Assembly: GCA_016866355.1 (NCBI GenBank)
Contig: VGMN01000006.1
Location: 1 to 64,000 of the forward strand
Direction: 5' to 3'
Source: Bacteroidota bacterium
GTDB lineage: Bacteria; Bacteroidota; Bacteroidia; Chitinophagales; Chitinophagaceae
DNA: 64,000 nucleotides
Position 1 is the stretch's first letter. Each line of letters begins with the position of its first letter. The translations under genes were made by a program, and so were the position numbers. Of the stretch, positions 27,301 through 33,806 are shown in pieces. The notes under the pieces are model-generated. The model had not been told where the DNA came from, did no database searches, and saw nothing but the letters and a program-made list of their open reading frames with translations.

Positions 27301-30173
27301 CCAGTTATTGTTGCTGTGGGTGTTGGGAAAACAGTAATTGTAGCTGTACCATTTTGATTTTGTGTACAGGTAGTCGCACTTGCATCGATGACACTTATTA
27401 GCTCATATACAAAGACTCCAACAGAAGTTGTGGGGGCATTTACTGTTACTGCGTTACCAACGGTAGTAGTGGTGGATTGCATTGCCCCGCCATTTATTTT
27501 GTAATTAAATGTGTAGGGAGCTGTACCATTGGCGCCAGTAAAGGTGATAGGAGCAGGTGTTGAATTAAGACAAACTGTATCCGTGCCAGATATAACTGCT
27601 GTTGGAAGTGGGTTTACAGTTACAGTGGCGCTTCCTGTTGGGCTACCACTGCAAACGGTATTATTAACATCAACTACACCAGTGAGGTTATACGTGTATG
27701 TACCAACAGTTCCTGTAGGCACGTTTATAGTTGCAATATTTGATGGTGAGGTAGAGCTGACCGTTTGCGATGTACCTCCATTAATATTATACGTAAAAGT
27801 ATAAGGCGCAGTGCCATCTCCACCAGTGAAGGTTATTTGCGGTGAAGTTGCGTTCTTACAAACAGCTATCGTACCTGCAATGGCTGCTGTAGGATTTGTG
27901 TTAACAGTGACAATAGCTGAACCAGTTTGATTTTGGGAGCATAGACCCGTGCTTGATTCAGCAACATTTATCAAATTATAAGAAAAGACTCCAAGTGCAT
28001 TCGTGGGTACTTGTATGGTTACGGTGCTGGCAGTACCAGTGGTGGAAATAGTCTGTGTAGCTCCCCCATTGATATTATACGTAAAAGTATAAGGAGGCGT
28101 AGCTCCTGCTCCTGTAAAAGTTAGCGTCGGTTGTGGTGAGTTAATACAAGTTGTGATAGTCCCCGCAATAGTTGCAGTGGGCAATGGATTTATTGTAACA
28201 TTCTGCGTAATGGTATCCGATCTACAACCAATATCAGTAATTAGAGAATAAGTAACTGGATAAGTGCCAGGAGCAGGGAATGCGAAAGTTGGATTAATCT
28301 GCGTGGATGTGGAAAGTGTACCAAATGTCCAGCTCACAGAATTAATAGGCCTTGTACCTGTATTGGACGCATCTGTAAATTGCGTGGTTGTGTTAGCGCA
28401 AATACCTGTAAAAGTGAATCCAGCAGTTGGCCTGTTTAGCACTTCTAAATCAAAATTGATTTCCTGTTCTCCCCCACAACCATCAGGAGTGGGATTAGTT
28501 GCCAGCACTTTTATTGGATAAATATTTGCAGCGGCTACCGTGTATTGAGTGGGTAGCTTATAAACATACAAAGTACGCCCATTCACAATTACGGTGGAAG
28601 TTGGCGTTGGGTTAGTTAGACTTACATTCGATATTCCTAAGGCATTTAATGCAGCTCCAAATACCCAATTGATAGTGGTGGGTTGGTAAGGGAAAGTCAT
28701 AGACAAATAAAAGGGAGTATTTGAGCAGGTGGCAGGAAAATTTACAGAGGAGTTTGGCGTTTCTAAAGATATATACTGGTATAGATCCTTCACATTAGCT
28801 CCGGCGGAATAGCCATAGGATTCAGCATTGGCGTAACCGTATGCCATAGCATTAAAACCAGAATCAGATTTAATTGTGTGGTATCCTTGTGTAACGTTTG
28901 CTAAATAAGCGTAGGAATAGGCCGGATTTTGCGGATGCACCACCCAAGAAGAAGCAGGAATTGGATTATTGTCAATTCTAAAAGAAGAAATACCCGTGCC
29001 GCCAGTTGGCATCACTACATGTATATGATGTTGAGGGCTAGCTGCTACAAGATTTGAACTGACAAGAGTAACTTTTGATATGTTTTGTTCAACCGGATTT
29101 AACACAATCATATCCGGGTCATATGGATTAGGATTAGACGAACAGTTAGCAGTTGTAAAATATTGAGCTACAGAAACCGGCTGATCAGCAGTAATACGAT
29201 TGGGCACGTTGCCTGTAAATTCGTAATACCTATTGTTTACAAAACTTGAGGCTGGAATAAGTGTACCGTTCAAATAAACATTTGTAGCAGGATCTTTCTT
29301 CATGACCCTGTAGAAATTAATGGGTCTGTTATAACTAGGCACAGTAAGATAATCCCTACCCCACGACCCAGCGGGATATAACTGTTGATACAGGTTATCT
29401 GAACTATTGGCTCCAGCGGAACAAACTGTTCCTATCTTCATTTTTCCGGCACCTGAAAAAACTGCAATTCGCTTACAAGAAGAAGTTCCAGAGGAAACCG
29501 AACGAATTTTAGATCCGGTTAGATCAACACCATTATAGAGTCCACTCACAGGTGTGTTATTCACAGTTCCCAGTACCTGGTAAATTTGGCCTTTATTTAG
29601 TGTTATGGTATTAACGCTTCCAGCAGTCCATCCATTGGTCGTAGCTGCCGCAGGAGTAATCTCAACAGTTGTGTTATCCTCAACAGCTATAATTGTGAAA
29701 TAAGAATTTGAATTCGCAGCATTAGAAACCTGTGTGTAATTCATTGAGTAATACTCATTACCCAACACATTTGTTGGCAAACAAACGGTAGCACCACTTA
29801 TAGCGCTTTGTGTGATGTAGGAGTATACAACAATAGGTTTTTCAGCAGTGACCCTAACGGTTTTACCTGTAAAAAGCCCTGAGCTACTTATAAAATTGGT
29901 ATTGGGAACCACACATGTAACTACTTGCCCCGCATTAATAGACCCTGCCTGTAAAGTAGTGCCCCCAAAAATTTCAACGGTATATGTGGTGGTTACGTCA
30001 GAAGTAATATAGAGAGTCATGGTGAGATTAGAAGCAGTTCCATTCATAGAAACATGGTAAGAATATGGAATCCAGAACTCCTTGCCCTTGTTAGAAAAAT
30101 CTTGGGCTCCTAATTGGGATTGAAAAGTAATAAGAAAGAAAAAAGCCGCTATAAATTTAAAAAAACGAGTCAT
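24360..30173 (-). CDS. Giant secreted repeat protein with PKD domains and T9SS type B C-terminal signal
   Basis: A 1937-residue predicted surface protein. A signal peptide ends near LGAQ (about residue 23). Residues about 30-480 resemble the IgGFc-binding-protein N-terminal domain (GKEFWIPYSYHVS; FTIIAVEDNTTVEITPA). After a first PKD domain (about 578-657) come five tandem repeats of about 95 residues each (661-1136), each with PTA-I-G...C, ITFTGADGTAPYTFTYTING, TVTVPTSTAGTFTY and CTQ..GTATVTV elements. Several further PKD domains follow (WQWNFNDP, WNFGDP, WRWNFADGSP, YLWDFGDPGSG, YHWNMGDAS). The last 90 residues (NIFSPNGDGIHDTW, VEVVNRYGYLIF, WDGKVNGKEVPVGTYYY) are the gliding-motility-type sorting domain. 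It is probably an adhesin; the ligand is unknown. Confidence 0.9.
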   Translation of the reverse strand: MTRFFKFIAAFFFLITFQSQLGAQDFSNKGKEFWIPYSYHVSMNGTASNLTMTLYITSDVTTTYTVEIFGGTTLQAGSINAGQVVTCVVPNTNFISSSGLFTGKTVRVTAEKPIVVYSYITQSAISGATVCLPTNVLGNEYYSMNYTQVSNAANSNSYFTIIAVEDNTTVEITPAAATTNGWTAGSVNTITLNKGQIYQVLGTVNNTPVSGLYNGVDLTGSKIRSVSSGTSSCKRIAVFSGAGKMKIGTVCSAGANSSDNLYQQLYPAGSWGRDYLTVPSYNRPINFYRVMKKDPATNVYLNGTLIPASSFVNNRYYEFTGNVPNRITADQPVSVAQYFTTANCSSNPNPYDPDMIVLNPVEQNISKVTLVSSNLVAASPQHHIHVVMPTGGTGISSFRIDNNPIPASSWVVHPQNPAYSYAYLANVTQGYHTIKSDSGFNAMAYGYANAESYGYSAGANVKDLYQYISLETPNSSVNFPATCSNTPFYLSMTFPYQPTTINWVFGAALNALGISNVSLTNPTPTSTVIVNGRTLYVYKLPTQYTVAAANIYPIKVLATNPTPDGCGGEQEINFDLEVLNRPTAGFTFTGICANTTTQFTDASNTGTRPINSVSWTFGTLSTSTQINPTFAFPAPGTYPVTYSLITDIGCRSDTITQNVTINPLPTATIAGTITTCINSPQPTLTFTGAGATPPYTFTYNINGGATQTISTTGTASTVTIQVPTNALGVFSYNLINVAESSTGLCSQNQTGSAIVTVNTNPTAAIAGTIAVCKNATSPQITFTGGDGTAPYTFTYNINGGTSQTVSSTSPSNIATINVPTGTVGTYTYNLTGVVDVNNTVCSGSPTGSATVTVNPLPTAVISGTDTVCLNSTPAPITFTGANGTAPYTFNYKINGGAMQSTTTTVGNAVTVNAPTTSVGVFVYELISVIDASATTCTQNQNGTATITVFPTPTATITGTTAVCVNATAPQLTFTGADGDAAFTFTYTINGGATQTITTTTGNSVAVAAPTSTAGTFTYSLLTVTDANGSTCTQNATGTAVVTVNPLPTATIAGSTSVCLNATEPQITFTGAGATAPYTFSYTINGGAIQNVTTITGNSVTVSVPTSTAGTFTYLLQSVKDASSTTCTQLQSGTVSVTVWPLPTAAYATNSPVCQEGVISFTDQSTPNVGTLTAWQWNFNDPVSGSLNTSSQQNPAHFFSTAGTFNVTLTVTTSNGCVSTNVLPGLLVHPKPNAGFIIPEVCLNDTYAQFTDTSSVATPSTITAWLWNFGDPNATPPTNANTSTLQNPPHSYTAVGSYQVSLIVTSNQSCRDTILQQLVVNGSFPVANFSVNQPANLCANDSVRITDASTVFPGVITKVEIWWDNIGSPTIMYTDNNPVFGRVYSHRYPNFQSPLTRTYQIRYRAFSGGVCMNEKLTTVTVNAAPAVQFTSIPNICFDATAYQITQATETGNVPGTFAFTGPGVTTSGLFSPAVAGAGIHTIKYVYTSSTGSCKDSATQTIKVWERALADYSVTSSPVCEKQPVTFTDNSTSSEGTIVEWRWNFADGSPVQVNTTNAPFTHTFNTYGTFNIKLNVVTSNGCVSADKIIPVTVNPLARPNFSFPAISCLPNATIQFTNLSTVPNGTPATLTYLWDFGDPGSGVVNNSTAIDPAHVYVNLGPYNVNLEVTTAQGCIHDTTIILNTIHPQPQASFTTDFIDVCIGSPFLFTSTSNGADGTIAQYHWNMGDASIRTLSSFSYTYADTGTYTISHYIINSFGCSSNVATKTVFVNGYPDADAGPDKLMLEGGQVQITPPNNYPMPVTFAWTPPTYLDDPTRLDPIARPPDDITYLLTVTTNKGCSDTSSMFIKVLKDPPVPNIFSPNGDGIHDTWVIPYLDSYPGCTVEVVNRYGYLIFRSLGYGTPWDGKVNGKEVPVGTYYYVIDPKNGRKKKAGYVDIIR
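26761..28190 (-). repeat. Five tandem coding repeats of about 286 bp in the giant secreted protein
   Basis: Five consecutive units of about 95 codons encode the same domain with moderate divergence; each begins with a variant of PLPTATIAG and ends with GTATVTV. Nucleotide similarity is visible between units (for example recurring blocks encoding YTINGGA and PTSTAGTFTY), so copy number could vary by recombination. The units are diverged, not identical. Confidence 0.8.
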
Positions 30174-30197
30174 GCAGTAGGTTAGTTATAAAGGTCG

Positions 30198-30350
30198 CTA
30201 AGTTACTCACATCTAATAAGCAGTTTATCAATTTCAATAAGATATTCTACGGATTTACAGGGTAAGCCAGATACTTTAACGTTTTGAAAAACAAAATCTT
30301 GTATCTGAAAGGGCTTAGTTTAAAAAGTTTAAGGCAAAAAACAAAATCTT
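30198..30350. promoter_or_regulatory. Upstream region of the giant protein gene with 14-bp direct repeat
   Basis: The 221-base gap between the giant gene and the HMA-like gene has two copies of AAAAACAAAATCTT (30287-30300 and 30337-30350), 50 bases apart, on the plus strand. Minus-strand 30205-30198 reads TAACTTAG, one mismatch from TAnnTTTG, 24 bases before the ATG. The repeats are candidate operators only; no protein partner can be proposed. Confidence 0.3.
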
Positions 30351-30394
30351 TTATTCATATTTATAATGAAATAAATCTTATATCTAGTTAATTA

Positions 30395-30748
30395 TCATTT
30401 AATATGACCGCCTTTATCAGATTTCTTTTTGCAACTGATGGGAAGACGGTTGTAGGCATCAGGATTAGCCTCAATATCGTCAGCATCATAACCGGTATTC
30501 GATATCATGGTTTTTACCTGTTCAATATCTGTTCGGTCGGTCAAAAATTTTAAACGGGCATCCCCTTTACGATAATTAACCAAAAATTCTACTACCCCGT
30601 CCAAGCGCTTTACCTGGTATTCCAAACGATTTTTGCATTGAATACAAAGGGCTTGTGGTATTTTGACTGTTGTAGTTACTACAGGCTTAAGTTGAGACAT
30701 GCCTAGCTGGCTAACTAAAAGAAAAAGCGATAAAATCAATATTCGCAT
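30395..30748 (-). CDS. HMA-like secreted protein
   Basis: A 117-residue protein with a signal peptide (ILILSLFLLVSQLGMSQ) and one heavy-metal-associated-like ferredoxin fold. The segment VKIPQALCIQCKNRLEYQVKRLDGVVEFLVNY contains CxxC (CIQC) at the metal-binding-loop position, followed by DARLKFLTDRTDIEQVKTMISNTGYDAD, as in MerP/CopZ-type domains. Periplasmic metal binding or delivery is inferred; the C-terminal ISCKKKSDKGGH tail has one more Cys and a His. It lies 11 bases downstream of pyrE and is probably co-transcribed, without an obvious functional link. Confidence 0.7.
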   Translation of the reverse strand: MRILILSLFLLVSQLGMSQLKPVVTTTVKIPQALCIQCKNRLEYQVKRLDGVVEFLVNYRKGDARLKFLTDRTDIEQVKTMISNTGYDADDIEANPDAYNRLPISCKKKSDKGGHIK

Positions 30749-30759
30749 AAGCTAATGTT

Positions 30760-31389
30760 TTAAGGCGCCCATGTTGATGGACTTTCTCTCCATTTTTCAA
30801 GCAATTGTAATTGGTCATTATCAATCAATCCCGTTGCTGCAGCTAAGAATATTAAGGTGGAATAATCAGTCAATGACGTGTAATTGATATTTCGTTTTGC
30901 AAACTGCTCACTTGCAATAGGGAATCCATAATTAAAAATAGAAACCATTCCAACAATCTCAAGCCCCTTTTCTTGTAAAGCATCCACTGCTTGCAGACTG
31001 CTTTTTCCCGTTGAAACTAAATCTTCAATCACTAATACTTTTTGTCCGGGTGTAACCTCCCCCTCTATCTGATTCCCCAGTCCATGTTCTTTTGGTTTAG
31101 GACGCACATAAATGAATGGAAGTTTGAGCTGATCGGCAGCCATCGCACCCCATGGAATACCAGCAGTAGCTACCCCAGCAAGCAGTACTGCTGAATCGAA
31201 TTTTTCAAAAATAACGTTACACAGTTCAGACTTTATATAATCCCTGACATAGGGAAAAGAAAGCACCTTACGATTATCACAATAAATAGGGCTTTTCCAT
31301 CCACTGGCCCAGGTATAGGGCTGCGTGGGATTAAGTTGAACTGCTTTAACTTGTAAAAGTTTTTCAGCAATTAGAGTTGCATCTTGCAT
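30760..31389 (-). CDS. pyrE: Orotate phosphoribosyltransferase
   Basis: A 209-residue enzyme converting orotate and PRPP to orotidine 5'-phosphate, the fifth step of UMP synthesis. The PRPP-binding loop VLVIEDLVSTGKSSLQAVDAL (about residues 120-140), the RPKPKEHGLGNQIEG catalytic loop and the GWKSPIYCDNRKVLSFP substrate region are all intact. It is divergent from the Nudix gene. A perfect TAnnTTTG box stands exactly 4 bases before the ATG, predicting an essentially leaderless mRNA. Other pyrimidine genes (pyrB, pyrR) are 1-2 kb away on the same strand but separated by the opposing Nudix gene. Confidence 0.96.
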   Translation of the reverse strand: MQDATLIAEKLLQVKAVQLNPTQPYTWASGWKSPIYCDNRKVLSFPYVRDYIKSELCNVIFEKFDSAVLLAGVATAGIPWGAMAADQLKLPFIYVRPKPKEHGLGNQIEGEVTPGQKVLVIEDLVSTGKSSLQAVDALQEKGLEIVGMVSIFNYGFPIASEQFAKRNINYTSLTDYSTLIFLAAATGLIDNDQLQLLEKWRESPSTWAP

Positions 31390-31393
31390 GATC

Positions 31394-31401
31394 CAAAAAT
31401 A
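31394..31401 (-). promoter_or_regulatory. pyrE -7 promoter element
   Basis: The minus strand reads TATTTTTG, a perfect TAnnTTTG, 4 bases before the pyrE ATG at 31389. Confidence 0.5.
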
Positions 31402-31439
31402 AGAAATTGCGTAACGAAACGCATTAAAATTAACTGTCG

Positions 31440-31868
31440 ATGGATAAGATAATACAGGCTGGTGGCGGCTTGGTAGTCAACGAAAAAAATCAACTACTTT
31501 TTATTTTTCGAAGAAAAAAATGGGATCTCCCAAAAGGTAAAGTAGATCCTGGAGAAAGTATAGAAATCTGTGCAGCTAGAGAGGTCAAGGAAGAAACTGG
31601 AATTCAGCATTTGACAATGGGTAGTCTACTATTGATCACAACACATACGTATCAAGAAAACGGAGTTCACGTACAAAAAGAAACGCATTGGTTCAATATG
31701 AAAGTTGACACCCGTGAAAATCCACCACTAATCCCACAATTGGAGGAAGACATAGAAAAAATAATATGGGTCTCAATTGAAGAACTGGAGCATTATTTAT
31801 CCGACACCTATACTACCATCCGGCAAGTATTAACTGCTTGGAATAGATCTCGCTATCACATCGGGTAA
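31440..31868 (+). CDS. Nudix hydrolase
   Basis: A 142-residue single-domain Nudix protein. The Nudix box is complete (GKVDPGESIEICAAREVKEE, then TG, at about residues 34-55) with the REVKEE metal-binding core, so the protein should hydrolyse a nucleoside diphosphate linked to another group. The substrate cannot be told; the overall form (GGGLVVNEKNQLLFIFRRKKWDLPKG) resembles diadenosine-polyphosphate or general NTP-cleaning members. Its last 39 bases overlap the 3' end of the convergent coaD. It is divergent from pyrE. Confidence 0.88.
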   Translation: MDKIIQAGGGLVVNEKNQLLFIFRRKKWDLPKGKVDPGESIEICAAREVKEETGIQHLTMGSLLLITTHTYQENGVHVQKETHWFNMKVDTRENPPLIPQLEEDIEKIIWVSIEELEHYLSDTYTTIRQVLTAWNRSRYHIG

Positions 31869-32303
31869 GAAGGGCGAGGCATCCCCACCATTTCTGATAA
31901 TATCTCTTACAATTGTAGAGGCTACTGACGTATACTTGGGTTCACCCGTTAAAAAAATAGTTTCAATGGTCCGATCAAGGGTGCGATTTGCATCTGCAAT
32001 AGTTTTTTCATACTCAAAATCGCTGACGTAGCGTATCCCTCTTAAAATAAAATAAGAACCGATTTTTTTACAGTACTCAACAGTTAATCCATCATAAATG
32101 GCAGCTTCAACCCTTGGTTCGTCCTTGTAAATTTCCTGGATCCATGTCAAGCGTTGTTCTGGCGTAAACATGGGCCCTTTTGCTGCATTTAATCCAATAC
32201 CAACCACTATTTTGTCAAACAACGGTAATGCTCTATTAATAATGTCCACATGACCTAAGGTAAGTGGATCAAATGTGCCTGGGAAAAGGCAAATACGATT
32301 CAT
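31830..32303 (-). CDS. coaD: Pantetheine-phosphate adenylyltransferase
   Basis: A 157-residue nucleotidyltransferase making dephospho-CoA from ATP and 4'-phosphopantetheine. RICLFPGTFDPLTLGHVDII carries the TxGH-type ATP site (TLGH); RGIRYVSDFEYEKTIADANR and the late SSTIVRDI-like segment (SVASTIVRDIIRNGG) are conserved. The ATG at 32303 gives the normal start just before RICLFPG; an in-frame ATG at 32324 would overlap the pyrB stop. It follows pyrB by about 10 bases, and its 3' end overlaps the convergent Nudix gene by 39 bases. Confidence 0.95.
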   Translation of the reverse strand: MNRICLFPGTFDPLTLGHVDIINRALPLFDKIVVGIGLNAAKGPMFTPEQRLTWIQEIYKDEPRVEAAIYDGLTVEYCKKIGSYFILRGIRYVSDFEYEKTIADANRTLDRTIETIFLTGEPKYTSVASTIVRDIIRNGGDASPFLPDVIARSIPSS

Positions 32304-32313
32304 AAGAATCTTT

Positions 32314-33246
32314 TTATTCGGCAACGGACCGACCAGACAACAAATATAGGACAGCCATTCTAACCGCTACTCCATTTTCAACTTGTTGTAAAATGATTGA
32401 TTGTTTGCTATCTGCAACATCACTATTCAGCTCAACTCCCCTATTGATGGGACCTGGGTGCATGATTACTACCTCTTTATGTAAACTATCTAACATCTCT
32501 TTTCCTATTCCATAGGCTAAGTTATACTCACGTAAAGAAGAAAAGAGAACCTGATTTTGTCTTTCCAGTTGAATACGTAATACGTTGGCTACGTCACACC
32601 ATGCCAGGGTTTCTCGTAGGTTATAACTAACATCAACACCCAGTGCCTGGGATATATGTTTGGGGATTAAGGTAGGTGGCCCACAGACCACAACGGATGC
32701 ACCCATTTTTTTTAACAGATAAATATTGCTTTGCGCCACGCGGCTATGCATAATGTCTCCTATTAAAGCCACTTTTCTTCCAGCAAGAGAACCTGTTTTC
32801 TCCTGAATCGAAAAGGCATCAAGTAAGGCTTGTGTAGGGTGCTCATTAATACCATCCCCTGCGTTAATAATTGCAGCAGGAATATGTTCTGCTAAAAAAT
32901 GAGGTGCACCACTGGCGCTATGACGCATTACCACCATATCCACTTTCATGGATAAAATATTGTTGACAGTGTCTAATAATGTTTCTCCCTTTGCAGCAGA
33001 GGAGGCTCCGGCAGTAAAATTTATAGTATCAGCGCTTAATCTTTTCTCTGCTAATTCAAAAGAAATACGAGTTCGAGTAGAGTTTTCGTAAAAAAGATTT
33101 ACTACTGTTACTTCACGAAGTGAAGGAACCTTTTTTACAGGTCTTTGTAAAACTTCTTTAAACTGTTGTGCCGTTGATAAAATAAGGGTAATGTCCTCGG
33201 CTGTAAGATTTTTAATGCCCAGCAGATGTTTGGTGGATAGTTGCAT
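32314..33246 (-). CDS. pyrB: Aspartate carbamoyltransferase catalytic chain
   Basis: A 310-residue transcarbamylase for the second pyrimidine step. The carbamoyl-phosphate motif STRTRISFELAEKRL (about residue 56), the HPTQALLDAFSI segment and MHPGPINRGVELN are diagnostic; ASSAAKGETLLDT is the SxK loop contributed from the neighbouring subunit. No regulatory chain (pyrI) gene is present. It follows pyrR by 22 bases, a gap that itself contains a perfect -7 promoter box (33261-33254), so transcription independent of pyrR is possible. Confidence 0.96.
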   Translation of the reverse strand: MQLSTKHLLGIKNLTAEDITLILSTAQQFKEVLQRPVKKVPSLREVTVVNLFYENSTRTRISFELAEKRLSADTINFTAGASSAAKGETLLDTVNNILSMKVDMVVMRHSASGAPHFLAEHIPAAIINAGDGINEHPTQALLDAFSIQEKTGSLAGRKVALIGDIMHSRVAQSNIYLLKKMGASVVVCGPPTLIPKHISQALGVDVSYNLRETLAWCDVANVLRIQLERQNQVLFSSLREYNLAYGIGKEMLDSLHKEVVIMHPGPINRGVELNSDVADSKQSIILQQVENGVAVRMAVLYLLSGRSVAE

Positions 33247-33253
33247 TAAAAAA

Positions 33254-33261
33254 CAAAATTA
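33254..33261 (-). promoter_or_regulatory. pyrB -7 promoter element
   Basis: The minus strand reads TAATTTTG, a perfect TAnnTTTG, 7 bases before the pyrB ATG and inside the 22-base pyrR-pyrB gap. Confidence 0.4.
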
Positions 33262-33268
33262 AGGGAAA

Positions 33269-33796
33269 TTATTGATTTAGCAGAACTACTTGAGGCTCAT
33301 TGTTCTGTGTAATAATTAATTTCAATTTGTCACTTGGCTTGGAGGGAATAGCCATGCCCGTATAGTCAGGTTGAATTGGGAATTGTCGGTGCTCTTTCCG
33401 ATCTACCAACACGCAAAGTTGAACACGCGCCGGTCTTCCATAATCAAAAAGTGCATCCAGTGCTGCTTTAATGGTACGGCCTGTAAAGAGAACGTCATCC
33501 ACTAAAATGACTGTTTTACCCTCTATTGTAAAAGGCAAGTGCATAGTATCAGGAGCAAGTATTTTATTCCTAACATCGTCCCGATAAAAAGTGATATCCA
33601 ATTTCCCATGTTTAAGTGCGCTGGCATGAGGGTTTTGCTTAAGCAGCCGCTCATACAAATACTCAGATACTACTGCACCACCCTGCTGAATTCCTACTAT
33701 AACAGTAGAAGAGAAATCAGGGTTTGCAGCTGAAATAGACTTTGCTAATTGATCAAGCGTTTCAAATACTTTAGTATGATTAACTATAACCTGCAC
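33269..33796 (-). CDS. pyrR: PyrR bifunctional regulator / uracil phosphoribosyltransferase
   Basis: A 175-residue phosphoribosyltransferase-fold protein. The PRPP motif VILVDDVLFTGRTIKAALDAL is intact, and GKLDITFYRDDV plus DRKEHRQFPIQPDYTGMAIP match PyrR. In Firmicutes PyrR binds leader RNA of pyr operons and attenuates transcription when UMP is high, and it also has UPRTase activity. Here the gene begins only 10 bases after the preceding dehydrogenase gene, and there is no leader before pyrB long enough for such an attenuator, so the RNA-binding role is uncertain. The start codon appears to be GTG at 33796. Confidence 0.9.
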   Translation of the reverse strand: MQVIVNHTKVFETLDQLAKSISAANPDFSSTVIVGIQQGGAVVSEYLYERLLKQNPHASALKHGKLDITFYRDDVRNKILAPDTMHLPFTIEGKTVILVDDVLFTGRTIKAALDALFDYGRPARVQLCVLVDRKEHRQFPIQPDYTGMAIPSKPSDKLKLIITQNNEPQVVLLNQ

Positions 33797-33806
33797 AAAA
33801 ATTATT

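Noticed and set aside
26761-28190. Tandem periodicity resembling a CRISPR or satellite array
   Set aside because: The unit is about 286 bp, in frame, diverged and coding; there are no short identical repeats with unique spacers.
24927-28521. Several open frames on the plus strand within the giant gene, up to 157 residues (e.g. 25680-26153, 27529-27804, 28264-28521)
   Set aside because: They are antisense to a continuous, domain-rich 1937-codon gene, have Cys/Ser/Val-skewed composition from the repeat, and resemble no protein family.
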